Position numbers and translations under genes: made by a program. Below the pieces are notes generated by a model. The model ran no database searches, was not told where the DNA came from, and was given only the letters and a program-made list of their open reading frames with translations. Below, in pieces: positions 56,197 through 64,000 of a DNA stretch of 64,000 bases (its first letter is position 1; each line of letters begins with the position of its first letter). Source of the stretch: Pseudomonadota bacterium (lineage in GTDB: Bacteria > Pseudomonadota > Gammaproteobacteria > Burkholderiales > Rhodocyclaceae); the NCBI GenBank assembly GCA_008501585.1, contig QQUN01000033.1, positions 1-64,000 of the forward strand. The letters run 5' to 3'.

Positions 56197-57054
56197 TTAG
56201 AAGGGGGCGTCGCCGACGATGGCTGCGCGTTCCATCTTGCGGTGGCAGGGGGGGTAGTCCATGACCGCGTAATGCTGGGTGGCGCGGTTGTCCCAGATCG
56301 CCATGCTGTAGGGCTTCCAGCGCCAGCGCACCTGGTACTCGGGGTTGTAGGCCTGGCTGATCAGGTACTGCAGCAGGTCGGCGCCGGCCTGGTTGTAGTC
56401 CTGGCCGAAGCGCACGCGCTGGGCGTTGTGGTAATTGACCAGGTGGGTGGTGAAGGCATTGACGAACAGGATCTTCTCGCCGGTTTCCGGATGGGTGCGC
56501 ACCACCGGATGCTCGGCATCGGGGTACTGGGCCTTCATCGCCAGGCGCTTGTCCTGCGGCATGGCGGCCGCGAAGGACGCGTTGAAGCTGTGGCTGGCGA
56601 TCAGCCCCTCGATCTCCACCTTGACGTGTGTCGGCAGATTTTCGTAGGCCAGCACCATGTTGGCCCACATGGTGTCGCCGCCCACCGGCGGGCACTCGAT
56701 GCACCGCAGCACGCAGCCCAGGGCCGGGGTGGCGCGCCAGGTGCCGTCGCAGTGCCAGGCATTTTCGTAGCGGTCGGGCGGGTTGTCGGGCGTCTTGTAG
56801 ATCTGCACCAGGCCCGGCGCGTCCGGATGGCTGGGGGCCATCGGGTGGGTTTCCAGCTCGCCCAGGCGCATGGCGACCGCCATGTGGTCGCGGCGCGAGA
56901 GCTTGTCGAGGTCCTGGTCGCGCAGGAACAGCACCTTGTACTTGAGCAGCGCGGCGTAGATTTCCTGGAACAGGCCGTCGTCGCGCACGGCGTCGCCCAG
57001 GCTCACGTCCGACAGCTCGGCGCCGATGGCGCAGGTCAGTGGTTCGATTTTCAT
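56197..57054 (-). CDS. TauD/TfdA-family 2-oxoglutarate-dependent dioxygenase
   Basis: A 285-residue non-haem iron dioxygenase. The iron triad is H101-x-D103 (NAWHCDGTW) and H261 (TQHYAV), with an arginine near the end (RKMERAAI) for 2-oxoglutarate. It hydroxylates an alkyl, ether or amine-type substrate. It lies between the quinone oxidoreductase and BKACE genes, so it may act early in the pathway, for example making the hydroxy acid later oxidised to a beta-keto acid. Confidence 0.93.
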   Translation of the reverse strand: MKIEPLTCAIGAELSDVSLGDAVRDDGLFQEIYAALLKYKVLFLRDQDLDKLSRRDHMAVAMRLGELETHPMAPSHPDAPGLVQIYKTPDNPPDRYENAWHCDGTWRATPALGCVLRCIECPPVGGDTMWANMVLAYENLPTHVKVEIEGLIASHSFNASFAAAMPQDKRLAMKAQYPDAEHPVVRTHPETGEKILFVNAFTTHLVNYHNAQRVRFGQDYNQAGADLLQYLISQAYNPEYQVRWRWKPYSMAIWDNRATQHYAVMDYPPCHRKMERAAIVGDAPF

Positions 57055-57070
57055 TTGCGGTGCTCTCCTC

Positions 57071-58051
57071 TCAGATCACGAACACCGACGAGCCGGTGGT
57101 CTTGCGCGATTCGAGATCGCGGTGGGCCTGCACGGCGTCCTCCAGTGCGTAGCGCTGGTTGATTTCGATCTTGATGCGCCCGGCGGCCACATGGCCGAAG
57201 ATCTCGCCGGCCAGCTCGGCCTTTTCGGCGGGGTCGGCGATGTAGTCGGCCAGCGCCGGGCGGGTCAGGTAGAGCGAGCCCTTCATGGCCAGCAGCTGCG
57301 GATCGAAGGGCGGGATGGTGCCGGAGGCGGTGCCCACGCAGACCATCAGTCCGCGCCGCTTGAGCGAGTCGAGCGAAGCCATGAAGGTGCTCTTGCCGAC
57401 GCTGTCGAACACCACGTTCACGCCGACGCCGTCGGTCAGCTCGCGCGCCCGCTTGGTCACGTCCTCATGGCTGTAGTTGATCACGTGGTCGCAGCCGTGG
57501 GCGCGGGCCACCTCGGCCTTGGCCTCGCTGGAGACGGTGCCGATCACGGTCAGGCCGAGCAGCTTGGCCCATTGCGAGACGATCAGGCCGACGCCGCCGG
57601 CGGCCGCATGCAGCAGCACGGTGTCGCCTTGCTGGAACGGATGGATGCGGCGCATCAGGTAGGCCGAGGTCAGGCCGCGCATGGTCATCGCCGCGGCCGT
57701 CTCGCAGCTGATGCCGTCGGGCAGCTTGATCAGCGGTTCGGCCGGGATCAGGCGGGCGGTGCTGTAGGCGCCCAGGGTGTTGAGGAAACCGGTGTAGGTT
57801 ACCCGGTCGCCCTCGGCCACGTTCGTCACGCCCGGGCCGACGGCCTCGACCACGCCCGCGCCTTCCACGCCCATGCCGGCGGGCAGGGGAATGGGGTAGG
57901 TGCCGTTGCGGAAATAGGTGTCGGCAAAGTTGAGGCCAACGGCCTCGTGGCGCAGGCGCACCTGCCCCGGGCCGGGCTCGCCCACTTGCACCTCTTCCCG
58001 GCGTAGCACCTCCGGCCCGCCTGTTTCATGGAAGCGAATGGCTTGTTCCAC
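57071..58051 (-). CDS. NADPH:quinone oxidoreductase, zinc-independent medium-chain type
   Basis: A 326-residue QOR. Motifs: LNFADTYFRNGTYPIPLPAG, GMGVEGAGVVEAVGPGV, and the cofactor loop HAAAGGVGLIVSQWAKLLG; no structural-zinc cysteines, as in QOR-type enzymes. It reduces quinones or enones. It follows the Usp-hemerythrin gene in the same operon and could also act on an unsaturated pathway intermediate. Confidence 0.93.
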   Translation of the reverse strand: MEQAIRFHETGGPEVLRREEVQVGEPGPGQVRLRHEAVGLNFADTYFRNGTYPIPLPAGMGVEGAGVVEAVGPGVTNVAEGDRVTYTGFLNTLGAYSTARLIPAEPLIKLPDGISCETAAAMTMRGLTSAYLMRRIHPFQQGDTVLLHAAAGGVGLIVSQWAKLLGLTVIGTVSSEAKAEVARAHGCDHVINYSHEDVTKRARELTDGVGVNVVFDSVGKSTFMASLDSLKRRGLMVCVGTASGTIPPFDPQLLAMKGSLYLTRPALADYIADPAEKAELAGEIFGHVAAGRIKIEINQRYALEDAVQAHRDLESRKTTGSSVFVI

Positions 58052-58094
58052 GGTGTTCTCCTCCTTTGATCTTGTCGTGTAATGTGTGGCGCGC

Positions 58095-59117
58095 TCAGCG
58101 GTCTGCCGGCAGCGCGATATTGACGATGCGCGAAAACAGGCGCTTGAACTCGGCGTCGGTGTCGCCCGAGAAGCGCGGGTCGCGGTTCTCCGAGAACACG
58201 GCGTTGATCTCGTCCCAGTCCGCGTCGGTCAGGTAGCGCTGGGCGGCGGGCAGGATCACGCCTTCCTCGCGGCCCATGTGGTCCCAGATGAAGCGGGCGT
58301 AGGCGGACACCGCCTGGTCCAGGTCGGCCAGGGCGGCCTCGCCGGCGATGTGGCGCTCCAGCGTGTCGGCCAGCGCATCCACCAACTGGTGGTCGCGCAC
58401 GTGCTGGCGTTCGAGTTCGTCGAGTTCGGCGTTCATGGTGTGGGTCCGCTCGCGTAGCCGCCGGAAGAGGTATTCATCCTCCTTCGGGTGGTGCAAGGCA
58501 AGCGGGAAGGCCTTGATATAGCGCAGCATGGCGCGCATCAGGGCCGGATCGGGCGGGGTGTTCCCGTCGCTGGCGGTCTTCAGCAGGTGCTGCCAGGCGT
58601 GTAGCACGGCCGCCAGCGAGCGGTGCTCCTCGCGGATGATGCCGATGGCCTGGATCGGTGCCGGCGGGTTGGTGGTGGCGGCGACCAGCACCGGGATCTC
58701 GGAATGCAGCAACACCTTCAGGGTCTGCGAACCGAGCAGCATGCCCAGCGTGCTCTTGCGCCCGTGCGAGGCCATGTAGATCAGGTCGCAGCCCGCCTCC
58801 CGCGCCGTGGACACGATGGCGCTGTACGGGCTGTCGCTCACCGCGCTGGTGGAGGCGCAGGGCACGCCCTGGGCCCGCGCCGCCGATTCGGCCTTGGTCA
58901 GCAACTCGCGCGCCCGGCCCTGGTAGGCATAGACAAAGTCGGCCGGCGCGGTGAGCCGCACCACCTCCGCGTCGCCACTGAGCGAGGCCGCGAAGTCGGG
59001 CTGGGCGTGGAAGAAGGTGATGCGCGCGCCCAGCGCCCGTGCAAACTCGACGGCCTGGCTGATCGTGGCGGTGGACAGATCGGTGCCGTCAATGGGCACG
59101 AGCAGATGGCGGTACAT
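58095..59117 (-). CDS. Universal stress protein fused to a hemerythrin-like domain
   Basis: A 340-residue fusion: an N-terminal UspA domain (about 1-148; MYRHLLVPIDGTDLSTATI, and GCDLIYMASHGRKSTLGMLLGS with the ATP-binding loop) and a C-terminal hemerythrin HHE four-helix domain (about 157-330). The HHE ligands are in IREEHRSLAAVL, ALHHPKEDEYLF, HVRDHQLVDAL and WDHMGREEGVILP. Hemerythrin sites bind oxygen, NO or iron. As the operon also has an oxygenase and a Rieske protein, it may sense or buffer oxygen or iron. Confidence 0.93.
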   Translation of the reverse strand: MYRHLLVPIDGTDLSTATISQAVEFARALGARITFFHAQPDFAASLSGDAEVVRLTAPADFVYAYQGRARELLTKAESAARAQGVPCASTSAVSDSPYSAIVSTAREAGCDLIYMASHGRKSTLGMLLGSQTLKVLLHSEIPVLVAATTNPPAPIQAIGIIREEHRSLAAVLHAWQHLLKTASDGNTPPDPALMRAMLRYIKAFPLALHHPKEDEYLFRRLRERTHTMNAELDELERQHVRDHQLVDALADTLERHIAGEAALADLDQAVSAYARFIWDHMGREEGVILPAAQRYLTDADWDEINAVFSENRDPRFSGDTDAEFKRLFSRIVNIALPADR

Positions 59118-59149
59118 GGTGGCTCCTCGTCCGTGATGCGAATGAAGGG

Positions 59150-59464
59150 TCAGGCCTGCGCAGCGATGCCGACCAGCACGCGGTCACCATCGATGCGAAC
59201 CGGGTGCTTCGCGACCGTGATCGTCGGCGCCACGGCCAGCGCGCCGGAGGTCACATCGAAGCGCCAGCCGTGGGCGGGGCAGGTGACATGGCGGCCGCAC
59301 AGCGCGCCGCCGCTGAGTGCGGCGCCGCCGTGGGGGCAGCTGTTGTCGAGCGCATGGATGGCGCCGTCCACCTGGAACAGGGCGACAGGCCTGCCGCCAA
59401 TGATGGCGGGGCGGCCCCGCTCGGGCGTGACGTCCTGCACGGCACAGACATCGATGAATTGCAT
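59150..59464 (-). CDS. Rieske [2Fe-2S] ferredoxin
   Basis: A 104-residue soluble Rieske protein. The cluster ligands are in SCPHGGAALSGG (C-x-H) and CPAHGWRFDVTSG (C-x-x-H). It transfers electrons to an oxygenase or oxidoreductase; the TauD-type enzyme does not need it, so its partner is unclear. AGGAAAAGG precedes ATG 59464. It is the first gene of the thirteen-gene operon; the promoter must lie between it and the divergent regulator. Confidence 0.92.
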   Translation of the reverse strand: MQFIDVCAVQDVTPERGRPAIIGGRPVALFQVDGAIHALDNSCPHGGAALSGGALCGRHVTCPAHGWRFDVTSGALAVAPTITVAKHPVRIDGDRVLVGIAAQA

Positions 59465-59745
59465 GGCCTTTTCCTCGCCTGGGGTACTGATATGGCCTGA
59501 ATGGTATGCACCCCCCCGGCGTCCTGCCCCCCTCGAAAAAGGGGGGGTGCCGATACCGGCCCCCCCGTGCTTAAATGTCTGTGTGCCGCACCGGACAAGG
59601 ATTCCGTGGCACCCGTGCCCGCCAGTGCGAGGGCGCGGGGGAGGGGGAGACCGGGGGGGCGCTTTCGCGCAGGCAGCGCGCGAGTCTTCCTCGATACATA
59701 AAGAGCGACCCGCTACAGCGGGCCAAGAGCACATGGGTGTGTTTG
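59465..59745. promoter_or_regulatory. Divergent promoter region between the catabolic operon and its likely regulator
   Basis: A 281-base noncoding stretch holding an inverted repeat GCACCCCCCC (59508-59517) and GGGGGGGTGC (59541-59550), with a further C run at 59527-59532 next to it and another at 59560-59566. These are candidate operator or hairpin sequences. No consensus -35/-10 was found. Confidence 0.45.
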
Positions 59746-62454
59746 ATGACCAACGCAGTCAGCGACACCGGCACCGCGTTTTCCGAACTCGTCCTCAGGA
59801 CGTCGCCGCCGCGCCCGCCGCGCCACCAGTTGCAGCGGCCGCGGCTGGGACTGGAGCACGAGCAGTTCGCCGACCGCGCGGTGATCGTGGTCCAGGCCCC
59901 GCCCGGCTTCGGCAAGACCACGCTGCTCGGCCAGTGGCGGCGCGAGTTTCTGGCGCGCGGCGCGGCCGTGGCCTGGATGTCCTGCGACGAGCGCGATGAT
60001 CCGCAGCGCTTTCTCCATGGCCTGACCCTCGCCGTGCGCACCGGCTGTGCGCGGCCGACCTTCGGCCAGCTGCTGCTCGAGACGGCCGGGTCTGCCGGCG
60101 AGCTGGGCGGCGTGACGGCCTGGCTGGCCGAGGTGGCGCAGACCGCGCTGGACCTGGTGCTGATCGTCGACGAAGCCGAGCGCCTGTCGCCGCGCAACTT
60201 TGCTGCGCTCACCTACCTGGTGCACAACCTGCCGGCCAACCTGAGGCTGGTGATCGGGGCGCGCGGTGGCATCGACGCCGTGGTGGCCGACCTGGTCGAC
60301 TACGGCCACTGCCTGGTGCTGGGCCCCGAAACGCTGCGCTTCAGCCTCGACGAAACCCTGGCCCTGGTGCGCGAGCGCTTCGGCGAGAAGGTCGATGCCG
60401 ATTGCAGTGCCCGCCTGCAGGAGCTGACCGAAGGCTGGCCCCTGGGCCTGCAACTGGCCCTGGCGGCCATTCCCGAAGGCGGCGATCCGCTGGTGGCGAT
60501 CAAATCGCTGGCGGCCGATTCGGGCAAGGGGGGCGAACACCTGCTGGGCGGCCTGGTGGCAAAGCTGGCGACCGACGATGTGGGCTTCCTCACCCGCATC
60601 GCCGTGGTCGATCAGTTCCACCCCGACCTGTGCCGGGCGCTCACCGGTGCCGACGATGCCCCGGCGCGCCTCGCGCGGCTGATGCAGGACACCCCCATCT
60701 TCATCACCAGCGACGCCAGCGACGCCCGCGAATGGTGCCGGCTGCATGCCCTGGCGCGCGACGCGTTCCGCCTGCGCCTGACCGAACTCCCCGCTGAGCA
60801 GCAGGTGGACCTCCATGCCCGGGCCATGGCCTGGCTGGTCGAGCACGGCATGATCGAGGAGGCCGCCCGCCACGCCCATGCCGCCGGGCAGCGTGAAAAG
60901 GCCTACGACCTGGCCGAGCGGTGCCTCTACGACGCCGTGGTCCAGGGCCAGCAGCAGGCGGTGTTCGAATGGCTCGAACTGTTGCCCGAGGCCGAGCTGG
61001 AGCGGCGCCCGCGCCTGCGCCTGGCCGCGGCCTGGGCGCTGGCCCTGAGCGAACGCCATGAGGAGGCCGGTCGCCTGCTGGCGCCCATGCTCGAGGCGCC
61101 GGACGTGGACGCCGCCCTGCGCTACGAGCACGCGCTGATCGTCTCCGGCGGCGCCTACTACGCCGACGAACCGGATCGCTGCGTGGCGCTGTTCAAGCCG
61201 TGGATCGATGCCCCGCCAGCGCGCGAGCCGCGCCTGTTGCAGATGCACGCCAACCGCCTGTCGGTGCTCGCCATCCTGCAGGGCGACCCGGCGCAGGCAC
61301 GGCGCCACCAGCAGGCCGTGCCGCGCGGCGCCTATGGCGAAGCCTACGGCTATGCTACGCGCTGGGGCGATTTCGTCACCGGCCTGGCCTATCTGTGGGA
61401 GGGGCAGGTGAAGCTCGGCGAAGATGTGCTGCGCCCGGCCCTGGCCAGCGCCGACGCCGACCTCGGCCGCCGCCACCCGCTCGCCTGCATGCTCGCCTCG
61501 CTGCTGGCGGCGGCCTGCTACGAGCGCGACCGGGTGGACGAAGCGGCGGCCCTGCTGGCCCACCGGCTCGACATGCTCGAGCGGGTCGGCACACCGGAAA
61601 CCGCGCTCTTCGGCTATCGCACGGCGGCACGCATTGCCGCCGCCCAGGGCGTCGAACACCGCGCGCTCGACCTGCTCGAAGCGCTCTATGCCATCGGCGA
61701 TGCCCGCCGCCTGCCGCGGCTGTGCGTGGCCAGCCTGGCCGACCAGGTGCGCATGCACGCCGGGCGCTTCCGTTCGGAAACCTGCCGGGCCCTGGTGCAG
61801 CGCATCGACGACATCCTCGCGCGCGACGACCTGCCCGCCGGCCCGCTGTGGCGCCGCTCGGTGGTGTGGCTGCAGGCCATGGCGCATGTCCATGCCGCGG
61901 TGGCGGCCCAGGACTGGCCGACGGTGCTGGCGGTGCTAGACCGCGCCGCCCCGCTGGTCGACGACCGCAAGCTGGGCCGCGTGGGCATCGAGATCATGGC
62001 GTTGCGCGCGTTCGCCCTCGACCGCCAGGGCGAGGACGGCCGTGCCTTGCTGCTCGAAGCCATGAACCTGGCGCAGACCTACGGCCTGGCCCGCACCTTT
62101 GTCGACGCCCACCCGGCGCTGGCCGACTGGGCGCGGCGGGTGGCCGACGAGGCGGCCGGCGGCCGCGACGCCGGCCACACCGTGCCGGTCGCCCGCGCCG
62201 TACCCCCGTCCGCCGAGCGCACCGCCGCCGGCCCGCGCGCCGTGCCGAGCATGGTCCTCACCCCCAAGGAACGCGCCGTCCTCGAACTGCTGGCGCGCAA
62301 CCTCTCCAACAAGGAAATCGCCCAGGCCATGTCGGTGGGGGAAGAGACCGTCAAGTGGCACCTCAAGAACCTGTTCGGCAAACTCGACGCCGGCTCCCGC
62401 AAACACGTCGTCCGCCGCGCCCAGATCCTGGGGCTGCTGGAGGGGATGGAATAG
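59746..62454 (+). CDS. MalT/AlkS-type LuxR-family ATP-dependent regulator
   Basis: A 902-residue LAL/STAND regulator. Walker A VQAPPGFGKTTLL (about residue 49), a Walker-B-like ALDLVLIVDEAERLSP, central TPR-like repeats, and a C-terminal LuxR helix-turn-helix (about 838-897: LTPKERAVLELLARNLSNKE, VGEETVKWHLKNLFGKLDA). These regulators bind an inducer and ATP, then activate a neighbouring promoter, as AlkS does for alkane and MalT for maltose genes. It is divergent to the catabolic operon. ATG 59746 is the first good start; the frame extends further upstream without protein-like content. Confidence 0.93.
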   Translation: MTNAVSDTGTAFSELVLRTSPPRPPRHQLQRPRLGLEHEQFADRAVIVVQAPPGFGKTTLLGQWRREFLARGAAVAWMSCDERDDPQRFLHGLTLAVRTGCARPTFGQLLLETAGSAGELGGVTAWLAEVAQTALDLVLIVDEAERLSPRNFAALTYLVHNLPANLRLVIGARGGIDAVVADLVDYGHCLVLGPETLRFSLDETLALVRERFGEKVDADCSARLQELTEGWPLGLQLALAAIPEGGDPLVAIKSLAADSGKGGEHLLGGLVAKLATDDVGFLTRIAVVDQFHPDLCRALTGADDAPARLARLMQDTPIFITSDASDAREWCRLHALARDAFRLRLTELPAEQQVDLHARAMAWLVEHGMIEEAARHAHAAGQREKAYDLAERCLYDAVVQGQQQAVFEWLELLPEAELERRPRLRLAAAWALALSERHEEAGRLLAPMLEAPDVDAALRYEHALIVSGGAYYADEPDRCVALFKPWIDAPPAREPRLLQMHANRLSVLAILQGDPAQARRHQQAVPRGAYGEAYGYATRWGDFVTGLAYLWEGQVKLGEDVLRPALASADADLGRRHPLACMLASLLAAACYERDRVDEAAALLAHRLDMLERVGTPETALFGYRTAARIAAAQGVEHRALDLLEALYAIGDARRLPRLCVASLADQVRMHAGRFRSETCRALVQRIDDILARDDLPAGPLWRRSVVWLQAMAHVHAAVAAQDWPTVLAVLDRAAPLVDDRKLGRVGIEIMALRAFALDRQGEDGRALLLEAMNLAQTYGLARTFVDAHPALADWARRVADEAAGGRDAGHTVPVARAVPPSAERTAAGPRAVPSMVLTPKERAVLELLARNLSNKEIAQAMSVGEETVKWHLKNLFGKLDAGSRKHVVRRAQILGLLEGME

Positions 62455-62752
62455 TCGCGCGGTGGTGGAAAGGGGGCGAGGGCAGTGTGTCGGATTGGCG
62501 GCAAGCGGCCAGGAGCGGATGGCCACCCTCTCTCCGGATAAAACGCCTGAAGGACTGTTTCACTCCAAAACTTGCCGGAAGGGCAATTTCGGCGCTTCGG
62601 CGTTGCTGTCTGTCACCGGTTTGTTCCGGCACGACAGCAACCAGATTCGATGCTGACGTTTAAGCCAAAAAAGCGCCACCGCCATTTCTGGCTGCAACAC
62701 GAATCGCGCCCCAGATTGGATTTCTGATGACCCGTGTGACCGGGAAATTGGT
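62455..62752. other. Noncoding stretch before the AbiE-like module
   Basis: No gene or clear terminator is seen. The sequence changes from GC-rich (to about 62650) to a more AT-rich composition, which may mark the edge of an acquired segment. Confidence 0.5.
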
Positions 62753-62873
62753 TGTTCATTATTGAGGTATGTTCATGGAACGTGAACAGCACGGATAAAC
62801 GAACAATTAGTTGCTTGGTGTGTTCAAATTAACGTATCGTTCACGTAACGCAAACGATGATAGTTTTTGAACA
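62753..62873. promoter_or_regulatory. Cluster of TGTTCA/TGAACA half-sites upstream of the antitoxin gene
   Basis: Half-sites at 62753, 62770, 62783 (reverse), 62800 (reverse, CGAACA), 62821, 62838 (CGTTCA) and 62868 (reverse). The pair 62770-62775 and 62783-62788 is a perfect inverted repeat with a 7-base spacer, and several sites are 17 bases apart. It looks like an autoregulatory operator. Confidence 0.55.
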
Positions 62874-63953
62874 ATGAAGCAGGCTGACGACAAAGAACGC
62901 CGGATCCTGGACGCTGCCTTGATGGCCATCGCGCAGCACGCGGGTCTTCGCGGTACGGTGACCGCGTTAGAACAACCCAATGAGGCGGGTTTTCGGGCGG
63001 ACGCCCTCATCGAGATCGAAGCGAACGGAGAGCGATACCCGTACGCCGCCCAAATCAAACGCGTTGATCGATTCGCAGCACTGGGAGAAATCAGAAATCG
63101 ATTTGCCCATCACTTACACGCACCGCGGCCGCCACTGCTTGTCGCTCCGCGCATGACCGCAGACGCCGCTGAAAAATGCCGCGAACTCGATCTCCAGTTC
63201 ATCGACGCGGCGGGCAACGCTTACTTGCGTGCGCCTGGCCTGTATGTACTGGTGAAAGGGCAGCGCCCTGCCAAAGGGGAAGGCTTACCGCTGGCTGGTC
63301 AAGAAGAAAAACGCGCAGGCACGGCGACCCATTTGCGGGTCATCTTCGCGTTGCTTTGCCAGCCTGACATGCTCAATGCACCCTATCGGGACATTGCACG
63401 GACGGCAGGCGTCGCGCTGGGCACCATTGGTATGGTTTTCAAGGATCTTGCCGCCAGAGGCATCACCGCTGGCGGCCAGCGCAAAGGTGACCGAATCATG
63501 CGCGAGCGCAAGAGGCTCATCGATGAGTGGGTCACTACCTACCCGCTCAGACTGCGTCCGAAACTCAATACGCGTCGTTTCAACGCGCCGGAGCCAAACT
63601 GGTGGCAGAGGGTCGATCCCGCACAATACGGTGCCCAATGGGGGGCTGAGGTCGCCGCTGCGAAGCTGACAGGGTATCTTCGCCCGGAGACTGCCACCCT
63701 CTATCTGCACAAGGAGAAGGGCAAGCGGAATCTGACAAGACTCGTCGCAGAACACCGGCTGCGTCCGGCCCCGGACGGTGATATCGAAATACTCGACGCC
63801 TTCTGGGACTTCGACGACGAACAGCCGATGACGGCAACCGTACCGCCCCTGCTGGCCTACGCCGACTTGATCGCCACGCTCGATCCCCGAAACCTTGAAG
63901 CTGCAAAGCTGATCCATGACCAATATCTCACGCCCGCTGGCGCTGAAGCCTGA
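62874..63953 (+). CDS. AbiEi-like antitoxin of a type IV toxin-antitoxin system
   Basis: A 359-residue protein resembling AbiEi-family antitoxins with winged-helix segments: an N-terminal region (YPYAAQIKRVDRFAALGEIRN), a helix-turn-helix-like part (MLNAPYRDIARTAGVALGTIG, LAARGITAGG), and a C-terminal domain with GYLRPETATLYLHKE. AbiEi proteins repress their own operon and neutralise an AbiEii nucleotidyltransferase. The start ATG 62874 overlaps the last TGAACA half-site. It has lower GC than the rest of the window. Family confidence is moderate, based on layout and neighbouring gene. Confidence 0.68.
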   Translation: MKQADDKERRILDAALMAIAQHAGLRGTVTALEQPNEAGFRADALIEIEANGERYPYAAQIKRVDRFAALGEIRNRFAHHLHAPRPPLLVAPRMTADAAEKCRELDLQFIDAAGNAYLRAPGLYVLVKGQRPAKGEGLPLAGQEEKRAGTATHLRVIFALLCQPDMLNAPYRDIARTAGVALGTIGMVFKDLAARGITAGGQRKGDRIMRERKRLIDEWVTTYPLRLRPKLNTRRFNAPEPNWWQRVDPAQYGAQWGAEVAAAKLTGYLRPETATLYLHKEKGKRNLTRLVAEHRLRPAPDGDIEILDAFWDFDDEQPMTATVPPLLAYADLIATLDPRNLEAAKLIHDQYLTPAGAEA

Positions 63954-64000
63954 TCGTCCGCTTGATCCAATAGCACTCGCAGTCATCAACGCCATCCAGC
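63916..64000 (+). CDS. Start of the next gene, possible AbiEii-type toxin, 3' cut by window
   Basis: ATG 63916 opens a frame overlapping the antitoxin gene by 38 bases and running to the window edge (MTNISRPLALKPDRPLDPIA, 28 residues seen). Overlap with an AbiEi-like gene suggests the AbiEii nucleotidyltransferase toxin, but the visible part has no diagnostic motif. Confidence 0.45.
   Translation, partial: MTNISRPLALKPDRPLDPIALAVINAIQ

Overview
The window is GC-rich, densely coding DNA. Its gene content points to a betaproteobacterium, most likely Rhodocyclales (Azoarcus/Thauera-like): a PEP-CTERM protein with an EpsA-type LuxR regulator, a VC_2705-type acetate symporter, class I fumarase, and a long beta-oxidation/CoA-ligase operon. 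The taxon is inferred from gene content; no rRNA is present. Most of the window looks chromosomal. The last 1.4 kb is visibly less GC-rich and carries a toxin-antitoxin (AbiE-like) module cut by the window edge.

Layout. (1) 1-8976: a type II secretion-like operon: gspF (5' cut), gspE, four PilM/N/O/P-like assembly genes, a lipoprotein secretin with a C-terminal cohesin-like domain, then two GspG-like pseudopilins and one pseudopilin without Glu5. A 0.4-kb block of dispersed GC-rich repeats sits between the secretin and pseudopilin genes. (2) 9078-13159: a secreted ankyrin protein, an EpsA-like LuxR regulator, a PEP-CTERM protein and a cysteine-rich exported protein. (3) 13340-25396: a two-partner secretion pair, TpsB and a 3460-residue FHA-like TpsA. 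(4) 25505-31009: a co-directional set of DUF2341/LamG-ExbB fusion, two ExbD proteins, TonB, a porin and a periplasmic coiled-coil protein. (5) 31084-42868: fumarase (minus strand) and an acetate-use locus (acs, small membrane protein, symporter-histidine kinase, single-domain response regulator, sensor-like protein fused to a DnaQ exonuclease, ActP-like symporter). (6) 42944-43034: tRNA-Ser(GGA). (7) 43105-59464: thirteen minus-strand genes for acyl-CoA degradation with a beta-keto acid cleavage enzyme, acetoacetyl-CoA synthetase, dioxygenase, Rieske protein and transporter, facing a MalT/AlkS-type regulator at 59746. (8) 62874-64000: AbiEi-type antitoxin and the start of the next gene.

How the parts may work together. 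Regions 2-4 look like a cell-surface programme. A quasi-palindromic 18-bp motif (core TAGTCCGTTCGGACTA) occurs upstream of the ankyrin gene, twice upstream of the PEP-CTERM gene, and upstream of the DUF2341-ExbB gene. I propose it as a shared regulatory site, perhaps for the EpsA-like protein encoded among them. The adhesin pair beside a proton-driven ExbB/ExbD/TonB machine with a carbohydrate-binding-like ectodomain is the strongest candidate for an undescribed system. In region 7 the chemistry is coherent. The BKACE enzyme should release acetoacetate, AacS activates it, thiolase splits it, and the dehydrogenase/hydratase genes handle the other acyl-CoA product. The starting substrate cannot be read from the sequence.
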